Assembly (NCBI GenBank): GCA_964428355.1
Contig: CAYRYU010000032.1
Location: 6,721 to 70,720 of the forward strand
Source: CAYRYU01 sp964428355
Lineage (GTDB): Bacteria; Muiribacteriota; Ozemobacteria; Ozemobacterales; Ozemobacteraceae
DNA length: 64,000 bases
Reading direction: 5' to 3'
The stretch's first letter is position 1. Each line of letters opens with the position of its first letter. Of the stretch, positions 32,532-41,813 are shown piece after piece. The notes below the pieces were generated by a model, which saw only the letters and a program-made list of their open reading frames with translations, ran no database searches and was not told the origin of the DNA. The position numbers were made by a program, and so were the translations under genes.

Positions 32532-34322
32532 TTGAAGACACCCACGAAACAGAACCTCTATCGGAAATACCGGCCCCAGTCCTTCTCAGAGCTACTCGGG
32601 CAGGAGCACATCGTCAAGACCCTCCAGGCGGAAGTCGCCAACGGCCGAACCTCCCACGCCTACCTATTTTCCGGCCCCCGAGGAACGGGAAAAACCTCCG
32701 CCGCGCGCCTTCTGGCGAAAATCCTCAACTGCCGGCAGCCCATTTCCCTGACCGGGGGGCTTCTAGATGCGTGTCGGGTCTGCGATATCTGCAGCCGTAT
32801 AGAAGAGCAGACCTTCATGGACATCATCGAGATCGATGCGGCCAGCAACAACGGGGTCGACGATATCCGTGAGATGCGGGAAAAGGTGAAATACCTTCCC
32901 GTCGAAGGAAAGAACAAGGTATACATCATCGACGAAGTCCACATGCTTTCCCAGGCAGCCTTCAACGCTTTCCTCAAGACCCTCGAGGAGCCTCCACCGA
33001 GGGTTACTTTCGTCCTCGCGACCACCGATCCCCAGAAGGTCGTTCCCACGATCGTATCAAGGTGCCAGTGCTTCGATTTCCATTCGATTTCGCGAAAGGT
33101 GATCGTCGAACGGCTTTCCGACGTTGTCCGAAAGGAAAGGGAGGCGGATCCGGGCTTCTTCCCCCTGGTCGGGACCGAAGCTCTCCAGGTGATCGCCGAA
33201 TGCGCTCAGGGAGGGTTCCGGGATGCTCTCAGCCTTCTTGACCAGGTCACGGCAGCCAACCCGGGTTCGGAGGTGACCGTCGACCAGATCCTGACCATCA
33301 CCCGCAGAGTCGGATATCCCGCATTGAAATCGATCGCCGCCTGTCTCTTCGGAAAAGACTGCTCAGGCCTCATCTTGCAGCTCAACGATCTGTATTATCG
33401 GGGGCACGAGGTCATTTCCCTGGGCAAGGACCTTCTCGAGTATCTGCGGCTCTGTCTTCTGCTGAAGATCGATCCCAAGGCCCACCAGGTTCTCGAAATT
33501 CCCCCTGAACACGCCGGCGAGATGTCCGATCAGATCAAACCCCTTCCCATGGAATTCCTGATGGCGGCGACCCTTCGGCTCGAACGTTGCCTCAGTTTCC
33601 TGAGAAACTCCATCCAACCCAGAATTTTCCTCGAAATGGAATTGATCCGGATTTGCCTCAGGGAGATCTCCTTCGGGGCGGAAGGTCTCGAACGGAGGAT
33701 CGGTCAGGTCGAGGACCGTCTCAAGACTCCCGGCCAGGTCCTCTCAACAATGACAACCGTTGTCCCATCGACAACCGTTGTCCCATCGACAACCGTTGTC
33801 CCATCCGTCCGTATTTCCACCCTTTCAGAAAAGGGGCCCCCCGCCACCCCGAAATCTTCGCCACCCGCGCCAGTTGGTCCCTCACAGCCGACGGACACGC
33901 TGCCGGGCACGTTGCCCGAAAAGTTCCAGAGGTTCAGGGTCCGCGCTTCGACGGGCTCCAGGAGCGGATATTTTCTCAATGCTTTCGCCGAATCCTTTGT
34001 CCAGAACACCCTGACGATAGTGATGGAAAACGACTTCCTGCTGAAACGCGTTCAGGAGCAGGGAATCTTGTCCCAGATCAAACCTCTCATCGAGGAGGAG
34101 TTCGGGAGTGGAGTCCGGATCGTCTTTCGTGGCCCGCAAGAGAAGTCCCCTTCCTCCGACTCGCCGAACAAAGCCGAACCAAAATCCGATTTCCGGGCCG
34201 AAATCGCCAAGATCGACCAGGCTGCAATGAAGAAGATTCTTGAAAAGCCTGAAGTGGCGGAAGCCCTCGAGGTTTTCGGTGGTGAGATCACAAACTTCGA
34301 GAAGCCCAGATTATCAGAATAA
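32532..34322 (+). CDS. dnaX: DNA polymerase III subunit gamma/tau
   Basis: 596 residues from the TTG at 32532, with GGAGG six bases upstream; an in-frame ATG further upstream falls in the terminator and is rejected. Clamp-loader ATPase of the replisome. N-terminal L-Y-R-K-Y-R-P-x-x-F; Walker A G-P-R-G-T-G-K-T; zinc-binding cysteines around C-R-V-C-D-I-C; DExx box I-I-D-E-V-H-M-L; sensor I A-T-T-D and the S-R-C motif. Domain III follows, then a low-complexity linker with three T-T-V-V-P-S repeats (18-bp tandem units) and a tau-like C-terminal domain. I see no obvious slippery A-run with a hairpin for programmed frameshifting. It directly follows the SRP RNA. Confidence 0.96.
   Translation: MKTPTKQNLYRKYRPQSFSELLGQEHIVKTLQAEVANGRTSHAYLFSGPRGTGKTSAARLLAKILNCRQPISLTGGLLDACRVCDICSRIEEQTFMDIIEIDAASNNGVDDIREMREKVKYLPVEGKNKVYIIDEVHMLSQAAFNAFLKTLEEPPPRVTFVLATTDPQKVVPTIVSRCQCFDFHSISRKVIVERLSDVVRKEREADPGFFPLVGTEALQVIAECAQGGFRDALSLLDQVTAANPGSEVTVDQILTITRRVGYPALKSIAACLFGKDCSGLILQLNDLYYRGHEVISLGKDLLEYLRLCLLLKIDPKAHQVLEIPPEHAGEMSDQIKPLPMEFLMAATLRLERCLSFLRNSIQPRIFLEMELIRICLREISFGAEGLERRIGQVEDRLKTPGQVLSTMTTVVPSTTVVPSTTVVPSVRISTLSEKGPPATPKSSPPAPVGPSQPTDTLPGTLPEKFQRFRVRASTGSRSGYFLNAFAESFVQNTLTIVMENDFLLKRVQEQGILSQIKPLIEEEFGSGVRIVFRGPQEKSPSSDSPNKAEPKSDFRAEIAKIDQAAMKKILEKPEVAEALEVFGGEITNFEKPRLSE
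33753..33805 (+). repeat. Three 18-bp in-frame tandem repeats in dnaX
   Basis: Units begin at 33753, 33771 and 33789 (the third is complete to 17 bases). They encode T-T-V-V-P-S in the linker between the clamp-loader core and the C-terminal domain. Confidence 0.95.
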
Positions 34323-34533
34323 TGATCGTTTTCCCTTTTCAGGGTAGCATCGTTCACCAGGGCATTTCGGGTTTACCGTGAGAAACTCAGGTTTCATGGC
34401 CAATCACGAGGGAATCGACTCAGATCGGGAAGTTTGCCGAAGACATTTGAATCGCGGTGGATATTGTGGAAAACTTTGGGGAAAAGCCAATAATGCGGAA
34501 AGCTGGGGTGGAAAAGTAAAAGTTGGTGCCCCC

Positions 34534-34539
34534 TTGACA
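34534..34539 (+). promoter_or_regulatory. Possible -35 box before the small membrane protein
   Basis: A perfect TTGACA; the region 16-17 bases downstream (TACTGG) is a poor -10. The rest of the 34323-34654 intergenic stretch shows no gene, RNA or repeat that I can recognise. Confidence 0.3.
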
Positions 34540-34654
34540 AAGCCTCTCAAACCTGTACTGGGAGCGGTTTTGGGATGAATCTTCCCCAGGATAATGCCGG
34601 ATTGGGCCTTCCCGTCCGGTTGAAAAGAACGGGACAACGGGGTGGAAAGGTCTG

Positions 34655-35005
34655 ATGCTCACCCCGTATCAGGTGGTTTACCTGCTTTGTTTCGTCATCT
34701 GCATCATGGAGAAGAGATCCGCGAACCCGGATTTCGCGAACAAGCTCCCTTTATGGGCTGCGATGGCGCTTCAGTTCATGGAGATCATTTTCTGGATTGC
34801 GATGATGGAGAACTTCCCGCTCCTCATCGGAGCCCTGCTGGGCCTCTTCGGGAGCGGATTTCTTCATGCGATCGTGCTTTGGTGGGCAGGGAAACCTGAA
34901 TACCCGATCAGTCCGGCAACTTATTGTTATCTTCCTGTGGTCTTTCCATTCCTTTTCGTGTTCCTGACCTTGATTGCCGAGTGGATCAGATTTGAACGCT
35001 TCTGA
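34655..35005 (+). CDS. Small membrane protein, four predicted membrane helices
   Basis: 116 residues that are mostly hydrophobic, with four likely helices at about residues 4-20, 33-52, 54-78 and 87-108, joined by short loops. There is no signature motif. Ribosome site GGAAAGG. It is convergent with the CoA-disulfide reductase fusion gene (12 bases between stops). Function unknown. Confidence 0.6.
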   Translation: MLTPYQVVYLLCFVICIMEKRSANPDFANKLPLWAAMALQFMEIIFWIAMMENFPLLIGALLGLFGSGFLHAIVLWWAGKPEYPISPATYCYLPVVFPFLFVFLTLIAEWIRFERF

Positions 35006-35017
35006 CCGGTAAAACGT

Positions 35018-37504
35018 TCAGATGAAAAGGTTGATGTTCGAATCGGCTGCCGAGTCGAGGTAGGCAGCGACTCCACCCTCCGAAACTCCCTCTTCCAGCT
35101 CTTCCTTCTTGATTCCCATGACTCCCATGCTCATCGAACAGGCCACGAGCTTGACCCCGGCTTCGCGGGCCGACCGGATAAGTTCGGGAAGGGGGGTGAC
35201 ATTCTTCTGGCTCATCACATGCTTCATCATTGCGGTTCCCAGACCCGCGAAATGCATTTTCGACAACCCGAGGGCTTCGGGGCCTCTGGGCATCATCATT
35301 CCGAACATGCTCTCGAGGGGGCTTTTGGCGAGAGCCGGGGCATCCTTCTTCCGAAGGATGTTGAGACCCCAGAAGGTGAAGAAGAGGGTGACTTCCATTC
35401 CCATCGCGGCCGCGCCGTTTGCGATGATGAAGGTCGCGTAGGCCCGGTCCAGGTCATTGCTGAAGACCACCATCGTCAGCCCTTTCCTTGGGGAAGTGGC
35501 TCCCGTTGGAAGTGGACAGGAAACGTTCGGGGAAAGGCCCTGAACGGTTTTTTCCAGAAGGATCTCGAACCTTCCCTCGCGGGGCACTGCCTGCACAAAA
35601 CGGTTTCCCGAGCGGTTGCACCAGGCTACGGCGTCGACCGGGAAACCCGGATCGGTTGCCGTGATTCGCAGGAACTGACCGGGTTTTAAGGATTCCATCT
35701 TCTCCCGCATTTTCAGGAGAGGCCCGGGACATTGAAGACCGCATGCATCGAGTTCCATGATCTCGGCCGTTTCCCCCATCGATGGTTCGGGAGTCGTGCA
35801 CGATGGGCCCGATGCCGGTTTTGGCTGGGGAAGACCTCTCATCGCCTCTTCGTGGAAAAGGCTCCACGTCTTGTAACCCCCGATCAGATTGCGGGCCTTG
35901 AAGCCTGACTGTCTCAGGATCCTTTCGGCCAGGAAGCCCCGAAACCCCACCTGGCAGTAAATGATGGTTTCCTTGTCTCCCGGGATTTTCGGGAGGGACT
36001 CCCTCAGAGCGTCAATCGGGAGATTAACTGCTCCGGGAATGTGGCCGGCTTCGTATTCCGCCGCGGAACGGACGTCAAAGAGGACATAAGAGCCCGGGTC
36101 CAGTGCCCCGAGCTCCTCCGCGAGGATCCCCGCGTGCAACCCGTTGAGGAGGTTTTCCGCGGCCATCCCAGCCATGTTTACGGGGTCTTTCGCGGAGCCA
36201 AAGGGCGGGGCGTAGGCGAGTTCCAAGTGGACCAGATCGCTGACGGCCATTTTTCCCGCGATGGCGGTGGAAAACACGTCGATCCGTTTGTCAACGCCGT
36301 CCGAACCGACAATTTCGACACCGAGGATCCGTCCGTCTGAAGGTTGGAAGATCATCTTGATCGTCATCGGAAAAGCATTCGGATAGTATCCTGCGTGGCT
36401 CGAAGGGTGGACATAGGTTTTACGGAAGGGCTTCCCTGCCTTTTTCAGAGATTTCTCGGAAAGCCCGGTCTGGGCACAAGTCAGATCGAACACCTTGCAG
36501 ATCCATGTGCCCTGGGTTCCCCGATACGTGCTCGAGACGCCGGCTTCGGGAAGGCAGTTTTCCGCGGCGATGCGACCCTGGCGGTTTGCCGGGCCCGCAA
36601 GGGGCACCAGGGTCTGCTCTCCTGTAATCCGGTCGAGGGTTTCGACCGCGTCTCCAACGGCGAAGATATCGGGATCGGTGGTTCGCATCGAAGGATCCAC
36701 CACGATCCCGCCTCTGGCGCCGATCTTCAGTCCCGCCTCCTTTGCCAGCCGGGTTTCCGGACGGACCCCGATTGCGAAGATGACGAGGTCGGTCTCGAGA
36801 GGACTTCCAGATGCGAAGGAGACCGCAGTCCGTCCTCCCGAAACCGAAAAGGCGGTCACCTGGCTTCCAAGCTTGAGATCCACCCCGTTGAACCGAAGAT
36901 GCTGGTGAAGCAGAGCCGCCATTTCAGGGTCCATGGGGGGCATCACCTGCGGTTCCCTCTCGACGAGCGTAACCTCCAGGCCCCGGTGACGCAGGTTTTC
37001 CGCGGCCTCGATCCCGATGAACCCCCCCCCCACGACGGTTGCATGCCGGACGAGGTTCTTCCCAAGGAAATCCATTATCGCATCCATATCCGGGATCGTT
37101 TTCAAGGTAAAGACGTTCGGAAGGTCGAGACCCGGAATGGGGGGCCTGAAAGGCTCCGCGCCCGGGGAGAGAATCAGTGAATCGTAGGGGATGGAATACG
37201 CCGAACCGTCATCCAGATTCCTTGCCTGGATTTCCTTCTTTTCGCGGTCGATCCGGACTGCTTCCGTCCTGACGCGGACATCGAGATTGAATCGTTCTTT
37301 GAGGGATTTTGGGGTGTGAAGGAGCAAGGCTCCCCGGTCCTTGATGACCTTTCCGATATGGTAGGGGAGACCGCAGTTCGCGAAACTGACATAAGGCCCC
37401 CTTTCCAGGACCGTGATCTCCGAATCCTCGGACAAGCGGCGCGCCCTGGCCGCGGCCGATGCCCCACCGGCAACTCCTCCGACAATTACGATCCGTTTCT
37501 TCAT
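35018..37504 (-). CDS. CoA-disulfide reductase / rhodanese / TusA / DsrE fusion protein
   Basis: 828 residues from the ATG at 37504 (GGATG before it). Domain 1 (1-450) is a flavin disulfide reductase of the CoA-disulfide/NADH-persulfide type: FAD motif G-G-V-A-G-G-A-S-A-A and redox Cys44 in S-F-A-N-C-G-L-P-Y. Domain 2 (about 460-560) is rhodanese, with active Cys in I-I-Y-C-Q-V-G-F-R-G. Domain 3 (about 590-660) is TusA, with A-C-G-L-Q-C-P-G-P. Domain 4 (about 680-828) is DsrE/DsrE2-like, with K-L-V-A-C-S-M-S-M-G. This puts reduction and sulfur-relay steps on one chain, most likely for handling persulfides or polysulfide in the cytoplasm. It is preceded by an ArsR regulator with conserved cysteines. 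Confidence 0.9.
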   Translation of the reverse strand: MKKRIVIVGGVAGGASAAARARRLSEDSEITVLERGPYVSFANCGLPYHIGKVIKDRGALLLHTPKSLKERFNLDVRVRTEAVRIDREKKEIQARNLDDGSAYSIPYDSLILSPGAEPFRPPIPGLDLPNVFTLKTIPDMDAIMDFLGKNLVRHATVVGGGFIGIEAAENLRHRGLEVTLVEREPQVMPPMDPEMAALLHQHLRFNGVDLKLGSQVTAFSVSGGRTAVSFASGSPLETDLVIFAIGVRPETRLAKEAGLKIGARGGIVVDPSMRTTDPDIFAVGDAVETLDRITGEQTLVPLAGPANRQGRIAAENCLPEAGVSSTYRGTQGTWICKVFDLTCAQTGLSEKSLKKAGKPFRKTYVHPSSHAGYYPNAFPMTIKMIFQPSDGRILGVEIVGSDGVDKRIDVFSTAIAGKMAVSDLVHLELAYAPPFGSAKDPVNMAGMAAENLLNGLHAGILAEELGALDPGSYVLFDVRSAAEYEAGHIPGAVNLPIDALRESLPKIPGDKETIIYCQVGFRGFLAERILRQSGFKARNLIGGYKTWSLFHEEAMRGLPQPKPASGPSCTTPEPSMGETAEIMELDACGLQCPGPLLKMREKMESLKPGQFLRITATDPGFPVDAVAWCNRSGNRFVQAVPREGRFEILLEKTVQGLSPNVSCPLPTGATSPRKGLTMVVFSNDLDRAYATFIIANGAAAMGMEVTLFFTFWGLNILRKKDAPALAKSPLESMFGMMMPRGPEALGLSKMHFAGLGTAMMKHVMSQKNVTPLPELIRSAREAGVKLVACSMSMGVMGIKKEELEEGVSEGGVAAYLDSAADSNINLFI

Positions 37505-37548
37505 TGTGACATCCTTTCCGGTTTTTTCGGTCCGACTTTCGGGAAGTT

Positions 37549-37860
37549 TTAGGGGTGACAAAGCTTCTGGCATGAGACGAGGCAGTTGAGGAGGTTGACC
37601 AGATTGGGGTTTGCGAGCCTGTAGAAGACGCGAGTGTGCATGCGCCTGGAGACAAGGACATCCCCCGTTCTCATGATCTTCAACTGTTGGGAGATGACTG
37701 CCTGGGAAAGTCCCAGGAGGCCCGTGAGGTCAGAAACGCATCTTTCCTCCGAGACCAGTGCTTCAAGAATCCTGAGGCGGATTGGATGCCCCAGGGTCTT
37801 GAGTATGACCGCTATCTTTGGAAGAAGTGCTTCCTCCAGGCGAAAAATTTTATTATTCAT
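37549..37860 (-). CDS. ArsR-family regulator, possible persulfide sensor
   Basis: 103 residues from the ATG at 37860. Winged helix-turn-helix: K-T-L-G-H-P-I-R-L-R-I-L near the start and L-S-Q-A-V-I-S-Q-Q-L-K-I-M as recognition helix. Cysteines occur in E-E-R-C-V-S-D-L and in the C-terminal helix (N-C-L-V-S-C-Q-K-L-C). Dithiol pairs in these two places are used by SqrR/BigR-type sulfide sensors, which fits the sulfur-transfer fusion encoded 44 bases downstream. Its promoter ends 8 bases before the ATG and there is no ribosome site, so the message should be leaderless. Arsenic or metal sensing is the main alternative. Confidence 0.85.
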   Translation of the reverse strand: MNNKIFRLEEALLPKIAVILKTLGHPIRLRILEALVSEERCVSDLTGLLGLSQAVISQQLKIMRTGDVLVSRRMHTRVFYRLANPNLVNLLNCLVSCQKLCHP

Positions 37861-37868
37861 ATATAGCA

Positions 37869-37897
37869 ATATTAATATAAATTATGGAAAATGTCAA
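37869..37897 (-). promoter_or_regulatory. Promoter and likely operator of the ArsR/sulfur operon
   Basis: Minus strand: -35 TTGACA (37897-37892), 17-base spacer, -10 TAATAT (37874-37869). A perfect palindrome ATATTAATAT (37869-37878) covers the -10 box, and ATATA/TATAA half-sites flank it. This is a suitable place for autorepression by the ArsR protein. Confidence 0.6.
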
Positions 37898-37962
37898 ACC
37901 GGAACGGAAAACCATACCGGAACCGGAAACCTCTTTTTTGGGTTGTACGATCTTTGAAAGGA

Positions 37963-37991
37963 TTGATAATGGTGGTTCGTTGGGCTATATT
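37963..37991 (+). promoter_or_regulatory. sigma70-like promoter of the RCK channel gene
   Basis: -35 TTGATA (37963-37968), 17-base spacer, -10 TATATT (37986-37991). Predicted leader of about 23 bases containing GGAGG before the ATG at 38021. Confidence 0.65.
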
Positions 37992-38020
37992 TCCCTCACA
38001 CTTCGCATTGGAGGAAGCAA

Positions 38021-39925
38021 ATGGAAGAATTTTCGATGAGGGACAAGCTCAGATACAGGTTTGACCAGTTCATGGCGTTGGGAGCGATCGCCCAGATCAT
38101 CGGGCTTGCCATCATGACCCTGGTATTGATTTCCTGCGGCGGCCTCGCGGTCAAGGTTCTGGATGCCCGTCCCGAGGGAACGGAGGCTCCTCTGGGCTTC
38201 TTCGAAGCCGTCTGGGGAAGCCTGATGCGCACACTCGATGCCGGAACCATGGGCGGCGACAGCGGGTGGACGTTCCGTTTCCTGATGTTCATAGTCACTC
38301 TCGGGGGGGTGTTCATTACCGCCACCTTGATCGGCTTGATCTCGAGCGGAATCGAGGCCAAGATTGACGAACTCCGTAAGGGCCGGTCCCGGGTGATCGA
38401 AAGCGGGCACACAGTCATTCTCGGCCTTGTTCCGGAGACTTTCCTCATCATTTCCGAGCTTGCCGAGGCGCATGCCCACAAATCCGATCATTGCATCGTT
38501 GTGATGGCTGACCAGGACAAAGTCGAGATGGAGGATGCCATTTCCGAGAAGATCGAGGATCTCAAAAGCACCAGGGTCGTCTGCCGGACCGGGGATCCGC
38601 TGGATCAGACAGCTCTCGAGATCGCCAGCCTCAAAACCGCTCGATCTATCATCATTCTCCCTCCTTCCGATGCAGAGAACCCCGATGCATTCGTGATCAA
38701 GGTCTTGCTTGCCATCCTGAACGGCGGTCCCTCGAGTTTGGGGAAATACCACATCGTGGCCGAGATCCGGGAGGCGAAGAACATCGAAGTTGCGAAACTG
38801 GCCGGCAGGGGTCAGGTCGAGCTAATCCACGTTGGCGACATCGTCGCCCGGATAACGGCCCAGACCTGCCGCCGTTCGGGAATGTCCGTCGTATACACCG
38901 AGCTTATGAATTTCGGCGGAGACGAGATCTACTTCAAGGAAGAGCCCAGGCTCGTGGGGAAGAAGTTTGGGGACATCCTTCTCGATTACGAGGATTCGAG
39001 CATCATCGGACTGATGCCCGCGGGCGGGGTTCCGATGGTCAATCCGGCTATGGACCGGGTGATCGGGAAGGGTGACCAGATCATCGCGGTTTCCGAGAAC
39101 GACGAATCGGTGAAAATCAGTGACAAGCGTGCTCCGATCGATGAGAAGGTCATCCAACTCGGGACCCCGGCGACTCACTCCCCAGAAAAGACCTTGATCC
39201 TGGGTTGGAACCGGAACGTTCCGCTGATAATCATCCAGCTCGACCAGTACGTCGCCAAGGGTTCGGAGGTCATGGTAATGGCGGATGAACCGGATGGCGA
39301 GAGGATGATAAAGGAGGAATGTTCCTCCCTGGTGAACCAGACGGTCTCCTTCAAGCAGGGAGACACCACCGATCGGAAACAGTTGGAAGCCCTGAATGTC
39401 AATGGGTTCAACCGTGTCATCCTCCAATGCTATTCCGACAAGTATTCCATCCAGGCCGCCGATTCGATTTCACTGATCTCCCTACTGCATCTCAGGGACA
39501 TCATGGAGAAATCGGGAAAACCTGTCTCCATCGTCAGCGAGATCCTCGACTTGCGGAACCGCGAACTGGCACACGTGGCCCACCCAGACGATTTCATCAT
39601 CAGCAATCATCTCGTGGGTTTGATGTTGTCCCAGGTTTCCCACAACAAGGACCTGAACGCCGTCTTCTTCGACATCTTCGATCCCGAGGGAAGCGAAGTA
39701 TATCTCAAGCTCGCGAAGAACTACGTGAAGACCGGAACACCGGTCACCTTCGCCACCGTGGTCGAGGCCGCCCGTCGGCGCGGTGAGATCGCGTTCGGCT
39801 GGCAGGCGAAGGCCGACGTCAGCAACCCCGAGAAGGATTACGGGGTCTGCGTGAACCCCAACAAATCAGACGTCATCACCTTCGCCGAGTGGGACCGTAT
39901 CATCCTCATGGCCGAAACCGACTGA
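38021..39925 (+). CDS. CASTOR/POLLUX-like ion channel with RCK domains
   Basis: 634 residues. Two membrane segments (about 21-45 and 88-112) flank a pore-loop-like stretch containing T-L-D-A-G-T-M-G-G-D-S-G, as in bacterial relatives of plant CASTOR/POLLUX and MthK-type channels. A long cytoplasmic part follows, with two RCK-type Rossmann domains (about 125-370 and 385-634): H-T-V-I-L-G-L-V-P-E, V-V-M-A-D-Q-D, then L-I-L-G-W-N-R-N-V-P. Probable role: ligand-gated cation (K+ or Ca2+) conductance in the inner membrane. The ATG is preceded by GGAGG, and a strong terminator follows the gene. It is a single-gene unit. Confidence 0.88.
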   Translation: MEEFSMRDKLRYRFDQFMALGAIAQIIGLAIMTLVLISCGGLAVKVLDARPEGTEAPLGFFEAVWGSLMRTLDAGTMGGDSGWTFRFLMFIVTLGGVFITATLIGLISSGIEAKIDELRKGRSRVIESGHTVILGLVPETFLIISELAEAHAHKSDHCIVVMADQDKVEMEDAISEKIEDLKSTRVVCRTGDPLDQTALEIASLKTARSIIILPPSDAENPDAFVIKVLLAILNGGPSSLGKYHIVAEIREAKNIEVAKLAGRGQVELIHVGDIVARITAQTCRRSGMSVVYTELMNFGGDEIYFKEEPRLVGKKFGDILLDYEDSSIIGLMPAGGVPMVNPAMDRVIGKGDQIIAVSENDESVKISDKRAPIDEKVIQLGTPATHSPEKTLILGWNRNVPLIIIQLDQYVAKGSEVMVMADEPDGERMIKEECSSLVNQTVSFKQGDTTDRKQLEALNVNGFNRVILQCYSDKYSIQAADSISLISLLHLRDIMEKSGKPVSIVSEILDLRNRELAHVAHPDDFIISNHLVGLMLSQVSHNKDLNAVFFDIFDPEGSEVYLKLAKNYVKTGTPVTFATVVEAARRRGEIAFGWQAKADVSNPEKDYGVCVNPNKSDVITFAEWDRIILMAETD

Positions 39926-39950
39926 CCATCAGGATCTCCCGGAATAGAAG

Positions 39951-39991
39951 GACCCCCGGCTCGGGCCTGATGAGCCGGGGGTCTTTTTTTT
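39951..39991 (+). terminator. Strong intrinsic terminator after the RCK channel gene
   Basis: Stem GACCCCCGGCTC/GAGCCGGGGGTC (39951-39962 and 39972-39983), followed by eight T (39984-39991). The next 340 bases up to 40331 contain no gene with codon bias; a weak AT-rich segment just before 40332 may be the promoter of the next cluster. Confidence 0.95.
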
Positions 39992-40331
39992 CGTATGTCG
40001 CGGCTTTTGGGGCGGGTGGATGCCGATGTTGATGACTGCGTTCAGAACGCAAAGGAAGTCTTAATTGCTTGCTTCGCACTCTCCCCCAACATGTTTGTGT
40101 AGATTCGCCCATTCCATTTTTCCCTGCAAGGAAAGTTTGGTGTGCTCTTTTTCCTGCGAATCGGGCCTACAAATGAGCGTCTGGATTCACATCGATTTTA
40201 AAATTGAGGACCAGATGGAAGGGCCTTATTCTTGGGAGAAAAAATCCGGAGTGTTCCGGAATGGGTTGTTTGTTCTCGCGGGCTTCCTCATTTCGGGGAA
40301 AGATGCTATTTTTCATATAGGGGGGGGAAAA

Positions 40332-41813
40332 ATGTCGAGGGGAATCCGAAAAAAAGGGGTTGCACTTCCTGTCACTCTTTTTGCGTTGGTTCTGGTCGTT
40401 GGGTTCGTTGTTTCGATCACGACTCTCAACCAGGGCTTGAAAAGCCAGGTTTTCAATACCAGCAACCATCAATGGTCCTTTCTTCTTGCCTACTCGGCTT
40501 TTTCCAAGACCCTGGCCCACATCCACTCTGCTTCTTGGAGCAAGAGGCCTTTTGCAGCGAAACCCCTCATGGAATTCCAGGTCCAGCTCTTCGAAGGGAC
40601 CTACGATCTTTTCGTCCAGGACACCCCAGGGAAGGAATACCAGGCAGATCTTTACGTCAGAACCAACCTGGCGGGGTTCTCCAGGCTCTATTTTTGGCGA
40701 ATAACCTATAACGACGACCTTCTGGACGTCTCCAACCGGATCATCGTGGAGTTTTTCCGGACCGGCGAACCGGTCGATTTCCCCAAGGGGCCCGGACCCT
40801 CAAAATTCTCCCAGGAAGTCGACAGCATGCTTGCCGAAAGGAAACGGAACCAGGAAAATTCGGACAAGCTGGCAGCTAGACTCGGCGGGTTTTCGGATGC
40901 CAAGAAGATCATCGAGGAACTCCATGGAAGGGTCCCGACCTCTTTCAAAGGGTCCTTTCCGGACGATCCCGATGACTCCTCCGTGGTCTCCAGGCCTGCC
41001 GCGAAGTTTCCCGAAATCCAGCCACCCCTACCGGGAGAAGCTCCTTCCGCACCCGGTCCGGGCCCCGCGATCGTCCTTCCCGGATGCAAAGGTTTCCCCG
41101 GCGTTGGCAAGGACTCTCAGTTGATCGGGCGGGCAATGAAGGACCTGTCGGAGGACCTGGCTACGGTCGCTTCGGAAGCCAGAACCGCGCTCGATCTGAC
41201 GAGCCAGGGAAAGGACAAGATGGATGAAAAAAGCATCATCGGGTTGGTCACCGGCTGGAAGGATCTCATGGCGGGTGACCAGGCCCGGTCGGCAACCCTC
41301 GATGCCATGGAGCAACTCGTGGGGAAGGCCAATGCAAACCTCCAGAATGCCCCGAGCGCCGAAGCTTCCCAGGCGATGCAGGAAATGGTTTCCTCCACCA
41401 TGGCGACCGCTTTCCAGGACCTCGCGAACCAGGTTGCCAAACGCCTAGAGGTATTCGGGGAGGCCCAGGCGATTCTTGCCAAGTGCACTCACTCCACCCT
41501 TGCCCAGGCATATGCCGACAATTGGACCACCCTTCTCGAGGCAAACCGGGGTGAGATCCAGAAGCTCAACTCTCTCATGGGTCAGGTGAGCGGATTCAAA
41601 ACGACCTCGGAGGCCGCCGCCGCCGCCGCTGCCGCCAAGGCTTCCATCGAGGCGACGATTGGCCGGGGGGAGGAGGCGGTGAGGCTCGCCAAGGAGAAGG
41701 CGGAATATCTGAAAAATGAGGAAGCACAGGAGGAGGAAAGGGCGGCCGGGGCTGGGGCTGGGTCCGGCTCAGGCGATGCCGAAAAGAACAGAGCCACGGA
41801 AAGCGGAAAGTGA
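40332..41813 (+). CDS. PilX-like prepilin protein with coiled-coil tail
   Basis: 493 residues from the ATG at 40332, which follows a GGGGGGG ribosome site; the open frame upstream lacks coding character. Leader M-S-R-G-I-R-K-K-G, cleavage Gly9|Val10, and a hydrophobic helix without Glu at +5, as in PilX/GspK proteins. Residues about 170-200 and 290-490 are long helices, rich in Ala, Glu and Lys, with a run of seven Ala near residue 423. It is the first of three coupled prepilin genes (the next ATG overlaps its stop as TGATG). The composition parallels the two clusters at 5566-11283. Confidence 0.65.
   Translation: MSRGIRKKGVALPVTLFALVLVVGFVVSITTLNQGLKSQVFNTSNHQWSFLLAYSAFSKTLAHIHSASWSKRPFAAKPLMEFQVQLFEGTYDLFVQDTPGKEYQADLYVRTNLAGFSRLYFWRITYNDDLLDVSNRIIVEFFRTGEPVDFPKGPGPSKFSQEVDSMLAERKRNQENSDKLAARLGGFSDAKKIIEELHGRVPTSFKGSFPDDPDDSSVVSRPAAKFPEIQPPLPGEAPSAPGPGPAIVLPGCKGFPGVGKDSQLIGRAMKDLSEDLATVASEARTALDLTSQGKDKMDEKSIIGLVTGWKDLMAGDQARSATLDAMEQLVGKANANLQNAPSAEASQAMQEMVSSTMATAFQDLANQVAKRLEVFGEAQAILAKCTHSTLAQAYADNWTTLLEANRGEIQKLNSLMGQVSGFKTTSEAAAAAAAAKASIEATIGRGEEAVRLAKEKAEYLKNEEAQEEERAAGAGAGSGSGDAEKNRATESGK

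Noticed and set aside
40065..40331. Longer start of the PilX-like protein
   Set aside because: The extra stretch lacks codon bias and would put the prepilin signal in mid-protein; the ATG at 40332 has a ribosome site and a correct leader.
40332..40350. c-di-GMP or other riboswitch in the 340-base region before the third prepilin cluster
   Set aside because: I looked for GEMM-type conserved sequences and found none; no conserved riboswitch core is evident.
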